Shown: positions 27,379 through 36,121 of the stretch, one piece after another
How the letters are laid out: each line of letters begins with the position of its first letter
Numbering within the stretch: the first letter of the stretch is position 1
NCBI GenBank assembly: GCA_902579545.1
Contig: CACHHO010000008.1
Span: forward strand, 1-45,445
DNA: 45,445 bases
Direction of reading: 5' to 3'
Source of the DNA: Rhodospirillaceae bacterium
GTDB taxonomy: Bacteria; Pseudomonadota; Alphaproteobacteria; TMED109
Notes under the pieces: generated by a model
What the model was told of the DNA's origin: nothing
Seen by the model: only the letters and a program-made list of their open reading frames with translations
Database searches by the model: none
Program-made: the position numbers and the translations under genes

Positions 27379-28434
27379 ATGGATGAATTAATCGTAAAAA
27401 AAATTAACTCTACTATGGTTTTGCAACTTAATAGGGAAAAAGTTTTAAATGCACTAAATCTAAATATGGTTAGAATTATTTCTTCCGAAATATTAAACTG
27501 GAAGAATGATGATAGTATAAGTGGAGTTCTTCTAAGAGGTAGTGGAGATAAATCTTTTTGTGCTGGGGGAGATATAGTTAGTGTTTATCATAAAAGAAAT
27601 ATATCAGAAAGTAATTTGTCATATGATTTTTTTAGAGAAGAATATTTATTAAATTATGAAATAAGTAAATTTGGTAAACCTTGGATTTCTTTACTTAATG
27701 GTATTTCTATGGGAGGAGGACTAGGTTTATCTGTACATGGAAGTCATAGAATACTAAGTGAAAAAACTATAGCGGCAATGCCTGAAACTGCAATAGGCTT
27801 ATTTCCTGATGTTGGAGGAAGTTATTTTTTATCGAGAATGAAGGGATCATTGGGTGTTTATTTGGCATTGACAGGAAAAACTATAGATGGAAAAGACTCA
27901 ATGTTTGCTAATATAGGAACACATTTATTAAATAATTCATTAGTAGAAGAGTTTGTAAATAAATTATTAAAATTAAAAAATTATAGTCATGAAGAAGTAG
28001 ATTTAATTTTAGATGAAATAAGTTTAAATGAAAAACTTAATTCTAACTTAGTAAAAGAATTAGAACTAATTAATAGACATTATAATAAGGGTAATATACA
28101 TGAAATTTTCAGTTCTTTGGAAAAAGATCAATCTGAATGGTGTGTTAAACAATTGAATATTTTAAATAAAAAATCTCCTACCAGTATGGGTGTAACTACT
28201 AGGCAATTAAATTTAGCAAAGGAGCTTAGTTTAAAAAAATGTTTAAGTATGGAATTTAGAATTTGCCAAGCTATGATGCAGAGACATGATTTTTATGAAG
28301 GAGTAAGAGCTAATTTAGTAGATAAAGATAGGAAACCTAAGTGGAATCCAAAAAATGTTTATGAATTAAGTAATGATGCAATAGAAGAGCATTTTAAAAA
28401 CTTAGGTGAAAGAGAGCTTTTTAAAGATGAATAA
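27379..28434 (+). CDS. 3-Hydroxyisobutyryl-CoA hydrolase (crotonase superfamily)
   Basis: A 351-residue crotonase-fold protein. The N-terminus has LNREKVLNALNLNMVRII, then SFCAGGDIVSVYHK, GISMGGGLGLSVHGSHRI, and MPETAIGLFPDVGGSYFLSR, whose Glu and Asp are the catalytic pair in 3-hydroxyisobutyryl-CoA hydrolases. The C-terminal extension with FRICQAMMQRHDFYEGVRANLVDKDRKPKWNP is typical of this subfamily and distinguishes it from ordinary enoyl-CoA hydratases. It removes CoA in valine breakdown, giving the free acid that the next enzyme oxidises. It overlaps that gene by 8 bp (or 29 if the GTG start of that gene is used). Confidence 0.92.
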   Translation: MDELIVKKINSTMVLQLNREKVLNALNLNMVRIISSEILNWKNDDSISGVLLRGSGDKSFCAGGDIVSVYHKRNISESNLSYDFFREEYLLNYEISKFGKPWISLLNGISMGGGLGLSVHGSHRILSEKTIAAMPETAIGLFPDVGGSYFLSRMKGSLGVYLALTGKTIDGKDSMFANIGTHLLNNSLVEEFVNKLLKLKNYSHEEVDLILDEISLNEKLNSNLVKELELINRHYNKGNIHEIFSSLEKDQSEWCVKQLNILNKKSPTSMGVTTRQLNLAKELSLKKCLSMEFRICQAMMQRHDFYEGVRANLVDKDRKPKWNPKNVYELSNDAIEEHFKNLGERELFKDE

Positions 28435-29308
28435 TATTTACTTTATTGGACTAGGTAACATGGGTAGTCATATGGCGTTAAACCTAATAAAAAAAAAATA
28501 CCCTTTATCGATATTTGATATTAATAGTAAACTTTATAGAGCATTCGCAAATAAGAATGTAAAAATAGCATCTAAGCCTATAGATTTAGCCCCAGAAAAC
28601 AATGTTTTTATAAGCATGCTTCCTGATGGGAATGCTCTAATGAAATTATTATTAGGAGGGCAAGGCCTTGCTAGTAAGATTAAAAAAAACTCAATTTTTA
28701 TAGATTGTTCATCATCAGACTATGCATCTACTCTTAAAGCATCAAATATTTTAAGTAAGCGCGGTGTAAAATTTTTAGATGCTCCTGTATCTGGAGGAGT
28801 AACAGGTGCTAAAAGTGCTTCTTTAACTATAATGGTGGGAGGAGAAATAAAAGTCTTTAGGAAAGCAAAAAAAATATTATCATGCATGGGGAAAAATATT
28901 ATTTATGCTGGCAAAACTGGATCAGGACAGATAGTAAAAGCATGCAATAACATGATGTTAGGAATTAACATGATAGGTATATGTGAAGCATTCTTATTGT
29001 CAAAAAAATTAGGAATAAGGCCTGAAAAATTTTTTGATATTTGTTCAAAGTCTACAGGGTCTTCCTGGGCAATGATGAATCATTTACCAATTAAAGGAAT
29101 AGTGAAAAGTTCAGCGGCTAATAATGGATTTAAGCCAGGTTATGCAGCTAAACTTATACTTAAAGACTTAAAAATTTCGCAAAATATGGCAAAGGCTGCA
29201 AATGTAAATACTGAAGTTGGTAAGAAAGCTTTTTTTTTGTACAAAAAATTTTGCAAAAATAATCAGGGTAATTTAGATTATTCTGCAATAATTAAGAAAT
29301 TATCTTAA
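28427..29308 (+). CDS. mmsB: 3-Hydroxyisobutyrate dehydrogenase
   Basis: A 293-residue NAD-dependent beta-hydroxyacid dehydrogenase oxidising 3-hydroxyisobutyrate to methylmalonate semialdehyde. The Rossmann start is IYFIGLGNMGSHMALNL; the substrate motif is LDAPVSGGVTGAKSASLTIMVGG; the catalytic lysine lies in GSGQIVKACNNMMLGINM. A longer frame from GTG 28406 exists, but ATG 28427 places the glycine-rich strand at residues 3-9 as in the family, so it is preferred. The remaining step (methylmalonate-semialdehyde dehydrogenase, mmsA) is not in the window. Confidence 0.94.
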   Translation: MNNIYFIGLGNMGSHMALNLIKKKYPLSIFDINSKLYRAFANKNVKIASKPIDLAPENNVFISMLPDGNALMKLLLGGQGLASKIKKNSIFIDCSSSDYASTLKASNILSKRGVKFLDAPVSGGVTGAKSASLTIMVGGEIKVFRKAKKILSCMGKNIIYAGKTGSGQIVKACNNMMLGINMIGICEAFLLSKKLGIRPEKFFDICSKSTGSSWAMMNHLPIKGIVKSSAANNGFKPGYAAKLILKDLKISQNMAKAANVNTEVGKKAFFLYKKFCKNNQGNLDYSAIIKKLS

Positions 29309-29317
29309 TAAGCTAAG

Positions 29318-29336
29318 AAAAAATAAATTATTTTTT
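29318..29336. terminator. Pure A/T inverted repeat between converging genes
   Basis: In the 37 bp between the stops of mmsB and gcdH the bases AAAAAATAA, A, TTATTTTTT form a perfect inverted repeat. A helix ending in a U-run could form in transcripts from both strands, so it may end both genes. It contains no G or C and in such an AT-rich genome may be chance; there is no other terminator candidate here. Confidence 0.3.
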
Positions 29337-29345
29337 AAACGAGTT

Positions 29346-30560
29346 TTATTTAAATGCTTGAATGCCTGTTTGGCTTCTTCCTAAAATTAAAGCATGTATG
29401 TCACTAGTTCCCTCATAAGTATTAACAGCTTCTAAATTCATTACATGTCTAATTATATGATATTCATCAGATATTCCATTACCTCCATGCATATCTCTAG
29501 ACATTCTTGCAATATTTAATGCTTTACCTACATTATTCATCTTTAGTATAGATATCATTTCATTTTCAGATTTGTTATTATCTTTTAACCTTCCTACTCT
29601 TAAAGTAGCCTGATGGGCAATAGCAATTTCTGATTGCATATCTGCTAGTTTTTTTTGAACTAATTGATTAGATGCTAATGGTTTTCCAAATTGTTTTCTT
29701 TGTAATACATAATCTCTAGCTGCAAACCAACAAAACTCAGCTGCTCCTAATACACCCCAAGATATTCCATATCTAGCTGAACTTAAGCAAGACATAGGAG
29801 CTCTTAAACCATTTGCATTTTCTAGAACATTTTCTTCAGGTACAAACACATCATCCATAAGTATCATTCCTGTAGGTGAGGCTCTCAATGCAAACTTTCC
29901 TTCAATTTTTGGAGTATCTAGCCCTTTTTTTGTAATATTTCTCTCTATAATAAAACCTTTAATAATATTATTTTCGTCTTTTCCCCATATTAAAAGTAAA
30001 TCAGCTATTGGACTATTTGATATCCAATTTTTTGCTCCTTTTAGAAGGTATCCACCTTTAACCTTTTTAGCTTTAGTATTCATCGAGGCAGGATCCGATC
30101 CATGATCAGGTTCAGTTAACCCAAAGCATCCAATTATATTTCCATTTGCTAATTCTGGAAGCCATCTTTTCTTTTGTTCTTCACTCCCAAAGTCAAAAAT
30201 TGGTTGCATAACCAGGCTAGATTGTACGCTTAGGCATGATCTATAGGCAGAATCAACTCTTTCTATTTCTTTAGCTATCAAACCATATGCAACTGAGGAT
30301 ACTCCAGCGCATCCATATCCTTTAATCTGCGGGCCTAACAATCCTAGATTACCAAATTCTTTAATAAGGTCTTTATTAAAGGTTTCATTTCTATTTGCTT
30401 CAAGTATAGTAGGAAATAGTTTATTTTTTGCGAACTGTTTGGCAGTATCTCTTACTAGCTTTTCTTCTTCTGAGTATTGTTCCTCTATAAGAAAAGGATC
30501 TTCATGATTAAAGTTTGAAAAACTATTTATATTATTTGATATTTTTTTAAGGTTTTTCAT
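29346..30560 (-). CDS. gcdH: Glutaryl-CoA dehydrogenase
   Basis: A 404-residue acyl-CoA dehydrogenase. It has the features that separate glutaryl-CoA dehydrogenase from relatives: [33 protein letters not shown] (split here only by function: region 70-105), [37 protein letters not shown], and [20 protein letters not shown], whose Glu is the catalytic base. It converts glutaryl-CoA to crotonyl-CoA and CO2 in lysine and tryptophan breakdown. The start lies 14 bp inside the end of the upstream exported-protein gene. Its stop faces that of mmsB. Confidence 0.94.
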   Translation of the reverse strand: MKNLKKISNNINSFSNFNHEDPFLIEEQYSEEEKLVRDTAKQFAKNKLFPTILEANRNETFNKDLIKEFGNLGLLGPQIKGYGCAGVSSVAYGLIAKEIERVDSAYRSCLSVQSSLVMQPIFDFGSEEQKKRWLPELANGNIIGCFGLTEPDHGSDPASMNTKAKKVKGGYLLKGAKNWISNSPIADLLLIWGKDENNIIKGFIIERNITKKGLDTPKIEGKFALRASPTGMILMDDVFVPEENVLENANGLRAPMSCLSSARYGISWGVLGAAEFCWFAARDYVLQRKQFGKPLASNQLVQKKLADMQSEIAIAHQATLRVGRLKDNNKSENEMISILKMNNVGKALNIARMSRDMHGGNGISDEYHIIRHVMNLEAVNTYEGTSDIHALILGRSQTGIQAFK

Positions 30561-31146
30561 TTATTTTAAAGCTTTCAGCAATATAAGTCATCTCTTTTAA
30601 TCTAAAATAACTTAAACTAGTTAATTTGGTAAAATACCACAGGCTATCCTTAATTTGTAGTCTTAAAATTAAATATTTGTTAAAAAATCCAAAAGGTATA
30701 GTACAATTTAATTCAAAAAAAACTCCTTGTTTGTTATATAATTTATTCACTTCATTACAAAATACCAAAGGATTAGAAGCTAATTGTTGAATAGTATCAT
30801 CTATAAACATAGGTAAATGTTTAAATTGGTCAAAAATCGGATCTGATAAAGGACTATCTTTGCTTCTTAATATTCTTTCTGTTTCTGCTATATTACCTAA
30901 TTCATCATATATTTTGTCTTGTAACCATATACTTGCATCAGCTATATTACTTTTAACATAACTTAGTTCAATTGTTGAGTATTTAGAAAATATACCTCCT
31001 ACAGGAATAATAGAACTAATTCCTTTTAAGACTGTTTCGTGAGAAAAAATTAAAGGTGCTTCTATATAGTTCTCAGGTACTTCGAAATATTGTGAAAATA
31101 AAATATTTTTATATAAAACAAATAAAATTATTAATAACTTATTCAA
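30547..31146 (-). CDS. Exported protein of unknown function
   Basis: A 199-residue protein that I do not recognise. It opens with [21 protein letters not shown], a short signal-peptide-like hydrophobic stretch ending near residue 18. The rest is mixed helix and strand without repeats; two cysteines (in FCNEVNKLY and FELNCTIPF) could form a periplasmic disulfide. The reading frame is overlapped on both sides: 8 bp with the upstream dihydroorotase and 14 bp with the downstream glutaryl-CoA dehydrogenase, so it is almost certainly translated as the middle gene of one operon. No function is implied by the neighbours, which are cytoplasmic. Confidence 0.75.
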   Translation of the reverse strand: MNKLLIILFVLYKNILFSQYFEVPENYIEAPLIFSHETVLKGISSIIPVGGIFSKYSTIELSYVKSNIADASIWLQDKIYDELGNIAETERILRSKDSPLSDPIFDQFKHLPMFIDDTIQQLASNPLVFCNEVNKLYNKQGVFFELNCTIPFGFFNKYLILRLQIKDSLWYFTKLTSLSYFRLKEMTYIAESFKINEKP

Positions 31147-32464
31147 AATCTACTACCTTGCCATTAGGTTTTCCAATTATTTTATTCTCATACATTTTTA
31201 TTTCACCATTAACAATAGTAGCAATAGGAAATCCTTTAATTGTCATTCCAGAAAAAGGAGTCCATCCACTTTTGCTAGCCATATTTTTATTTTCTAGTTT
31301 AATTTTTTTATTCATATCTATTACAGTAAAGTCTGCATCAAATCCTTTTTTAATATACCCTTTATTCTTAATCTTATATATTTTACAAGGGTTTTCTGAC
31401 ATTAATTTAATTAACTTTTTTATAGATAGTTTTTTTTTATTAACATGATTTAACATTATTGGTAGTGTTGTTTGAACTCCAGGCATACCGGATGGTGAAT
31501 TGGGCCAAGATCTTTTTTTTTCGGAGATGGTATGAGGAGCATGATCTGATCCTATAACATCTACTGTACCATCTTTAATTCCATGCCATAAGCCAATTTG
31601 ATGTTTTTTATTACGTATTGGAGGGTTCATCTGGGCAAAACTTCCCAACTTATCATAGCAGTTTGGTGCAGCTAATGTTAGGTGTTGAGGAGTAACTTCT
31701 ACTGTCATGGATTTAATTTTATCTTTAAGAATTTTCATTTCTTGATGCGTTGATACATGTAAAATATGAGCTTTCGTTTTATATTTTTTTGCATACTTTA
31801 TAACTTTTAATGTGGATAATAGAGCTGATTTAGAGTCTCTCCATCTTAAATGTTCTTTTACACCATTCTTGGGGTTTATATTTTTATAACGAAAAGATAA
31901 TCTTTCCTCATCTTCAGAGTGAATAGCCACTCTTCTTTTACATAGTTTTAATGCTAATTCCAAGTCCTTTTCTTCCGAAACTAAAAGTGTTCCAGTAGAA
32001 GAGCCCATAAATATCTTGATTCCTGCACATCCTTTTATTTTCTCTAATTTAGCTAAGTCTTTTATATTCTTTTTACAGGCACCAATAAAAAATGAATAGT
32101 TTGTCCAACTTTTATTTTTTGCTATAGCAATTTTTCTATTTAATTCTTTTTTATTAATTGTAGCAGGAGATGTATTAGGCATTTCAAATATAGTAGTGAT
32201 TCCTCCTAGTAAAGCCGATCTTGTTCCATGCTCCAAGTCTTCTTTATGTGTAAGTCCTGGCTCTCTAAAATGCACTTGAGTATCTATAAAACCTGGAAGG
32301 ATAAGTTTATTTTTTAACTTTAAAATTTCTTTACAATCATAAGGGTTGATTTTGCCTATATGAACGATTTTGCCTTTTTTAATTCCTATTGATGTTCTTA
32401 TAAATTTATCTTTTATAAAAACATTTCCACTTATTAGCCCTAAATCATATTTTATATTTTTCAT
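31139..32464 (-). CDS. pyrC: Dihydroorotase, class I
   Basis: A cyclic amidohydrolase of 441 residues, closing carbamoyl-aspartate to dihydroorotate in pyrimidine synthesis. Motifs: LPGFIDTQVHFREPGLTHKE, GGITTIFEMPNTSPAT, GIKIFMGSSTGTLLV (metal-bridging Lys region), AIHSEDE, ILHVSTHQE, and GSDHAPHT followed by SPSGMPGVQT. In the first metal motif the usual H-x-H is Q-x-H (Gln63, His65), which I recall as normal in one alphaproteobacterial subgroup. The frame is open to ATG 32500, but ATG 32464 (MKNIKYDLGLI) gives the family start and is preferred. A hydantoinase-like activity is a weaker alternative. Confidence 0.88.
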   Translation of the reverse strand: MKNIKYDLGLISGNVFIKDKFIRTSIGIKKGKIVHIGKINPYDCKEILKLKNKLILPGFIDTQVHFREPGLTHKEDLEHGTRSALLGGITTIFEMPNTSPATINKKELNRKIAIAKNKSWTNYSFFIGACKKNIKDLAKLEKIKGCAGIKIFMGSSTGTLLVSEEKDLELALKLCKRRVAIHSEDEERLSFRYKNINPKNGVKEHLRWRDSKSALLSTLKVIKYAKKYKTKAHILHVSTHQEMKILKDKIKSMTVEVTPQHLTLAAPNCYDKLGSFAQMNPPIRNKKHQIGLWHGIKDGTVDVIGSDHAPHTISEKKRSWPNSPSGMPGVQTTLPIMLNHVNKKKLSIKKLIKLMSENPCKIYKIKNKGYIKKGFDADFTVIDMNKKIKLENKNMASKSGWTPFSGMTIKGFPIATIVNGEIKMYENKIIGKPNGKVVDFE

Positions 32465-32520
32465 TTTTTTATCTTTATTATATATATATATTATAAACAT
32501 ATATTTTTGAATAAATAATA

Positions 32521-32886
32521 ATGTCTGAAAAGATTTTAACTAAAACAGTAGCAATGCCTTCGGATACAAATCCAAATGGGGACATTTTTGGTGGTTGGCT
32601 TTTAAGTCAAATGGATGTAGCAGGAGGAATATTAGCTAAAAGTGAGGCTAGTGGGAGAGTAGCAACTGTAGCTATTGATAGCATGAAATTTCTTTTACCT
32701 GTAAAGGTTGGAGATACAGTAACTTGTTATGGAAGTATTTCAAAGAGGGGACGAACATCTATTTCTGTTAAGTTAAGAGTTACTGCTCAAAGTTTAAACA
32801 ATAATATTCCTAAAGATGTTACTAGTGGTACGTTTGTTTATGTAGCAATAGACTTGGAAGGCAATCCAAGACCATTGCCACAATGA
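32521..32886 (+). CDS. Acyl-CoA thioesterase, YciA type
   Basis: A 121-residue single hotdog-fold thioesterase. The helix motif NPNGDIFGGWLLSQMDVAGG carries the catalytic Asp of the YciA/BFIT group and VATVAIDSMKFLLPVKVGDTV plus SISKRGRTSISVKL complete the fold. It hydrolyses acyl-CoA to acid and CoA; YciA-type enzymes accept a broad range of chain lengths. It is divergent from the dihydroorotase gene and its stop is 5 bp from the glnA stop. Confidence 0.9.
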   Translation: MSEKILTKTVAMPSDTNPNGDIFGGWLLSQMDVAGGILAKSEASGRVATVAIDSMKFLLPVKVGDTVTCYGSISKRGRTSISVKLRVTAQSLNNNIPKDVTSGTFVYVAIDLEGNPRPLPQ

Positions 32887-32891
32887 ACTTA

Positions 32892-34295
32892 TTAAACACT
32901 ATAATACATGTCAAATTCAACAGGATGAGTAGTATTGTTTAATCTACTTACTTCCTCTCTTTTTAGTTCTACATAACCATTAATTTGATCTTCTGTAAAA
33001 ACTCCACCCTCTGTTAAAAAGGATGTATCCTTTTCTAAAGAATCCAAAGAGTTCTCTAAAGAAGTGGCCACCGTATTTAAATTCTTAAGTTGGCTTTCTG
33101 ATGCCTCATAAAGATCAAAATCAATAGCTTCTCCAGGGTGTATTTTATTCTTTATTCCATCTAACCCAGCCATAAGCATAGCAGAAAAAGCTAAATAAGG
33201 ATTTGATGCTGCGTCTGGAAACCTTACTTCTATTCTTTTTGCTTTTTCTCCTTCTGCAAAAGGAATTCTAATAGAGGCTGATCTATTTCTAGCTGAATAG
33301 GCTAAAATTGTGGGAGCTTCAAATCCTGGCACTAATCTTTTATAACTATTAGTTGTAGAGTTAGTGAAGGCATTTATAGCTTTTGCATGCTTAATAATTC
33401 CGCCTATGTAGTGAAGAGCAGTTTCTGAAAGACCACTATATTCATTTCCAGCAAATAATGGGGTATTCCCTTTCCATAGGGATTGGTGACAATGCATTCC
33501 TGATCCGTTATCATTAATAATAGGCTTTGGCATAAAAGTAGCAGTTTTACCATAAGAATGCGCTACCATATGTACAACATATTTATATTTTTGCATTCCA
33601 TCAGCACATGATAATAATTTATCATATTTATTACCTAATTCATTTTGAGATGGTGCTACCTCATGATGATGTTTCTCCATTGTAAGACCCATTTCTGTCA
33701 TAGTTCCGACCATCTCTGCCCTCATATCTGTCATAGAGTCAACAGGTGGAACTGGAAAATAACCACCTTTTACTGCAGGCCTATGTCCAATATTACCACC
33801 ATCAAAACTATTTCCTGAATTATACGGTCCTTCGTCTGAGTCAACTTGATAGAAGGTATCATTCATAGAGACATTCCACTTTACGTCATCAAAAACAAAA
33901 AATTCTGCCTCTGGACCAAAAAAAGCTGTATCTGCTATTCCTGTGTTACTTAGATAGTTAGTAGCTCTAACCGCAGTAGAACGTGGACACCTTGAATACA
34001 TTTCACCCGTAGAGGGCTCTATCACATTGCAAAATAATATTAATTGCGGTTGAGCGGTGAAAGGATCCATAACCGCTGTACTTAGATCTGGTTTCAAAGT
34101 CATATCTGATTCATTTATTGATTTCCAACCTGAAATTGATGACCCATCAAACATAATACCATTATTAAGCAAATCTTCATCAACACTTTCTACTGTTTGA
34201 GCAGTATGTTGCCATTTCCCTTTTGGATCAGTAAACCTAAAGTCTACAAATTTAACTTCATTTTCTTTAATCATTTTAAAAATATTTTCTGTCAT
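32892..34295 (-). CDS. glnA: Glutamine synthetase, type I
   Basis: A 467-residue type I glutamine synthetase making glutamine from glutamate, ammonia and ATP. Signature regions are [57 protein letters not shown], the ATP site [29 protein letters not shown] and RRIE-like [11 protein letters not shown]. The region [16 protein letters not shown] has the tyrosine that is adenylylated in related enzymes. A good ribosome-binding site AGGAG lies 5 bases before the ATG. The gene has its own promoter and a glutamine riboswitch in its leader. Confidence 0.98.
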   Translation of the reverse strand: MTENIFKMIKENEVKFVDFRFTDPKGKWQHTAQTVESVDEDLLNNGIMFDGSSISGWKSINESDMTLKPDLSTAVMDPFTAQPQLILFCNVIEPSTGEMYSRCPRSTAVRATNYLSNTGIADTAFFGPEAEFFVFDDVKWNVSMNDTFYQVDSDEGPYNSGNSFDGGNIGHRPAVKGGYFPVPPVDSMTDMRAEMVGTMTEMGLTMEKHHHEVAPSQNELGNKYDKLLSCADGMQKYKYVVHMVAHSYGKTATFMPKPIINDNGSGMHCHQSLWKGNTPLFAGNEYSGLSETALHYIGGIIKHAKAINAFTNSTTNSYKRLVPGFEAPTILAYSARNRSASIRIPFAEGEKAKRIEVRFPDAASNPYLAFSAMLMAGLDGIKNKIHPGEAIDFDLYEASESQLKNLNTVATSLENSLDSLEKDTSFLTEGGVFTEDQINGYVELKREEVSRLNNTTHPVEFDMYYSV

Positions 34296-34300
34296 ATAAA

Positions 34301-34305
34301 CTCCT
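34301..34305 (-). promoter_or_regulatory. Ribosome-binding site of glnA
   Basis: AGGAG stands 5 bases before the glnA ATG, one of the few full Shine-Dalgarno sequences in the window. It would be the natural target for riboswitch control of translation. Confidence 0.75.
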
Positions 34306-34378
34306 ATAATCTATTAAAAAATGCTTACTTGATTAATACGGTATAGACTATTTTTTATCTTAAGATGAGCGAAGATAC

Positions 34379-34430
34379 CGCGTTCCTTCAGCATAAGCTT
34401 ACTTCCGATCTATTAAATATAGATTGAACG
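34379..34430 (-). ncRNA. Glutamine riboswitch (glnA RNA) in the glnA leader
   Basis: Read on the minus strand, the leader of glnA matches the conserved layout of the glnA RNA glutamine aptamer. The outer helix is CGTTC (34430-34426) with GAACG (34385-34381). Inside it are helix ATCTAT with ATAGAT (34424-34419 and 34413-34408), the conserved single-stranded CGGAAGTA (34407-34400), a short stem AGC-TTAT-GCT (34399-34390), and the conserved GAAGG that leads into the closing strand. The aptamer begins about one base after the predicted transcription start. Downstream, CGGTAT (34380-34375) can pair with ATACCG (34344-34339), and a six-U run precedes the ribosome-binding site; these may be the expression platform. 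Known members bind L-glutamine. Confidence 0.88.
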
Positions 34431-34435
34431 TTTAT

Positions 34436-34466
34436 AGTATAATATTTAGTTTTTGAAATCTGTCAA
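34436..34466 (-). promoter_or_regulatory. Promoter of glnA
   Basis: On the minus strand a perfect -35 TTGACA (34466-34461) stands 17 bp before ATTATA (34443-34438), overlapping TATACT (34441-34436). Transcription would start around 34431, exactly at the first base pairs of the riboswitch. It shows that glnA can be transcribed alone, apart from the upstream glnB. Confidence 0.7.
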
Positions 34467-34494
34467 TATCTATAATTCAAATAATTAGCTTAGT

Positions 34495-34833
<339 letters not shown>

Positions 34834-34840
34834 TTACTAG

Positions 34841-34847
34841 CTCCTTT
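34841..34847 (-). promoter_or_regulatory. Ribosome-binding site of glnB
   Basis: AAAGGAG 7 bases upstream of the glnB ATG. A TATAAT hexamer on the same strand at 34873-34868 could be its -10 element; no convincing -35 accompanies it. Confidence 0.65.
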
Positions 34848-34900
34848 TAATGCAATATATTCATATTATTATAAGTAACATTAAAAGTAAAAATAATTAT

Positions 34901-34978
34901 GGCGACTGTAGCTCAGTTGGTTAGAGCGCTGGTTTGTGGTACCGGAGGCCGTGGGTTCGAAACCCATCAGTCGCCCCA
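34901..34978 (+). tRNA. tRNA-His (anticodon GTG)
   Basis: A full cloverleaf: acceptor GCGACTG with CAGTCGC, D-stem GCTC/GAGC, anticodon stem CTGGT/ACCGG with loop TTGTGGT (anticodon GTG), and T-arm GTGGG-TTCGAAA-CCCAT. The identity pair G-1:C73 of histidine tRNAs is encoded (G at 34901, C at 34975) and the CCA end is also encoded. It lies between glnB, which is divergent, and egtB, whose stop codon begins 3 bp after the tRNA end on the other strand. Confidence 0.97.
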
Positions 34979-34981
34979 AAA

Positions 34982-36121
34982 CTAATAATTTCCAAGCCTG
35001 CCCCCAGAAAAAATGAATCTTTTGTCTGGTTGATAAAAGTTTCTAAATGTTTTTCTCTTTATTTCTTTTTCAGACAAGGTGCTTGCACCTTTTAGAGTAA
35101 AATAATTATTTTTAAACCACGGTTCAGAATATTCTTTATATGGATATGGTATAAAATTTTCATAAGGAAAAAATAAATTATTAGACCATTCCCAAGCTTT
35201 AAATTTATTGTTTAATTTATCAAACGATATTTCCCATTGAAACTCATGAGGAATTTTTAGGTTCTGCCAATTTGCAAAAGCTTGTAATTCAAAATAACTA
35301 ATATGTTTTACTGGTTCTTTTCCTTTTGGCTTTTTAAAACCATTTGAGGTACAAATAGATAACTTATTATTTTTATATATCCAATTTAATGGCTTACTAA
35401 TATTATTTTTAGTTTTCCATGCCCAACCTGTTCTGCTCCAAAATTCTTTTTTATGATATCCTCCAGATTTTAAAAAATATGACCATTCAGAGATATTAAT
35501 TAACATTTTAGCAATTGAAAAAGATGGTATAAGTTTTTTAAACTTTGGCTTCTCATTATCAAAGCAAAAGTTTCTATTATCTGCTCCTATTGCATAATAG
35601 TCTTCTTTTATATTAACAGGATCATATTTATAAGGCTTTGGCTCTATTTCGAAGAAAGCATCATCAAAGTACTTTTTTTTATTTAAGTTTATTAATGTTA
35701 ATATTATTTCTATTGTTTCTAAATGCTGGCAATGATGATTAATTAAAAAATTAATAAAATAACTTAAGGTTTGTTTTTTTAAAGTTTTTCTTTTTATAAG
35801 ATTCTTTACTAAAGTAATATTAATTTTAAATTCTTTTTCACAAAGACTGAAAAGTTCTTTAAATTCTGGAATATTAGAATCTCTATAAATAACATTAATT
35901 GTATTACTATCAGCTTTTTCTTTTAGTCTATTCAAAAGTTCATTGTCATTAAAAAAGTAAGATCTTATCCATACACACTCTACATACAAGCAATGTAATA
36001 TATGCCAGCCTATAGGACTTAAGTGTTTTAATACTTTAACTTTATAAACTTCATTTTTAGATTTATTTAACTTCTTTAGCAGTTGCTTTTGCTTTTCTTG
36101 AAGAATAAATAAGACTTTCAT
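34982..36121 (-). CDS. egtB: Ergothioneine biosynthesis sulfoxide synthase EgtB
   Basis: A 379-residue non-haem iron enzyme that joins hercynine and a cysteine donor to a sulfoxide. The N-terminal DinB-like domain has SPIGWHILH (His43) and NHHCQHLE (His129 and His133), matching the three iron-binding histidines of characterised EgtB. The C-terminal formylglycine-generating-enzyme-like domain has PVKHISYFELQAFANWQ, FQWEIS, AWEWSNN, and FRNFYQPDKRFIF near the end. It is shorter than the usual 420-440 residues. Its ATG overlaps the egtC stop in an ATGA, so the two are translationally linked; egtD is divergent next to egtC. Confidence 0.92.
   Translation of the reverse strand: MKVLFILQEKQKQLLKKLNKSKNEVYKVKVLKHLSPIGWHILHCLYVECVWIRSYFFNDNELLNRLKEKADSNTINVIYRDSNIPEFKELFSLCEKEFKINITLVKNLIKRKTLKKQTLSYFINFLINHHCQHLETIEIILTLINLNKKKYFDDAFFEIEPKPYKYDPVNIKEDYYAIGADNRNFCFDNEKPKFKKLIPSFSIAKMLINISEWSYFLKSGGYHKKEFWSRTGWAWKTKNNISKPLNWIYKNNKLSICTSNGFKKPKGKEPVKHISYFELQAFANWQNLKIPHEFQWEISFDKLNNKFKAWEWSNNLFFPYENFIPYPYKEYSEPWFKNNYFTLKGASTLSEKEIKRKTFRNFYQPDKRFIFSGGRLGNY

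Noticed and set aside
28406-28426. GTG start of 3-hydroxyisobutyrate dehydrogenase
   Set aside because: Adds seven residues before the Rossmann strand and deepens the overlap; ATG 28427 fits the family start.
32465-32500. Upstream ATG of dihydroorotase
   Set aside because: The extra residues (MFIIYIYNKDKK) lie before the family's normal start and in a run of AT repeats.
32470-32500. TATATATATA tract between dihydroorotase and thioesterase
   Set aside because: Simple low-complexity AT repeat in a divergent promoter gap; no further structure seen.
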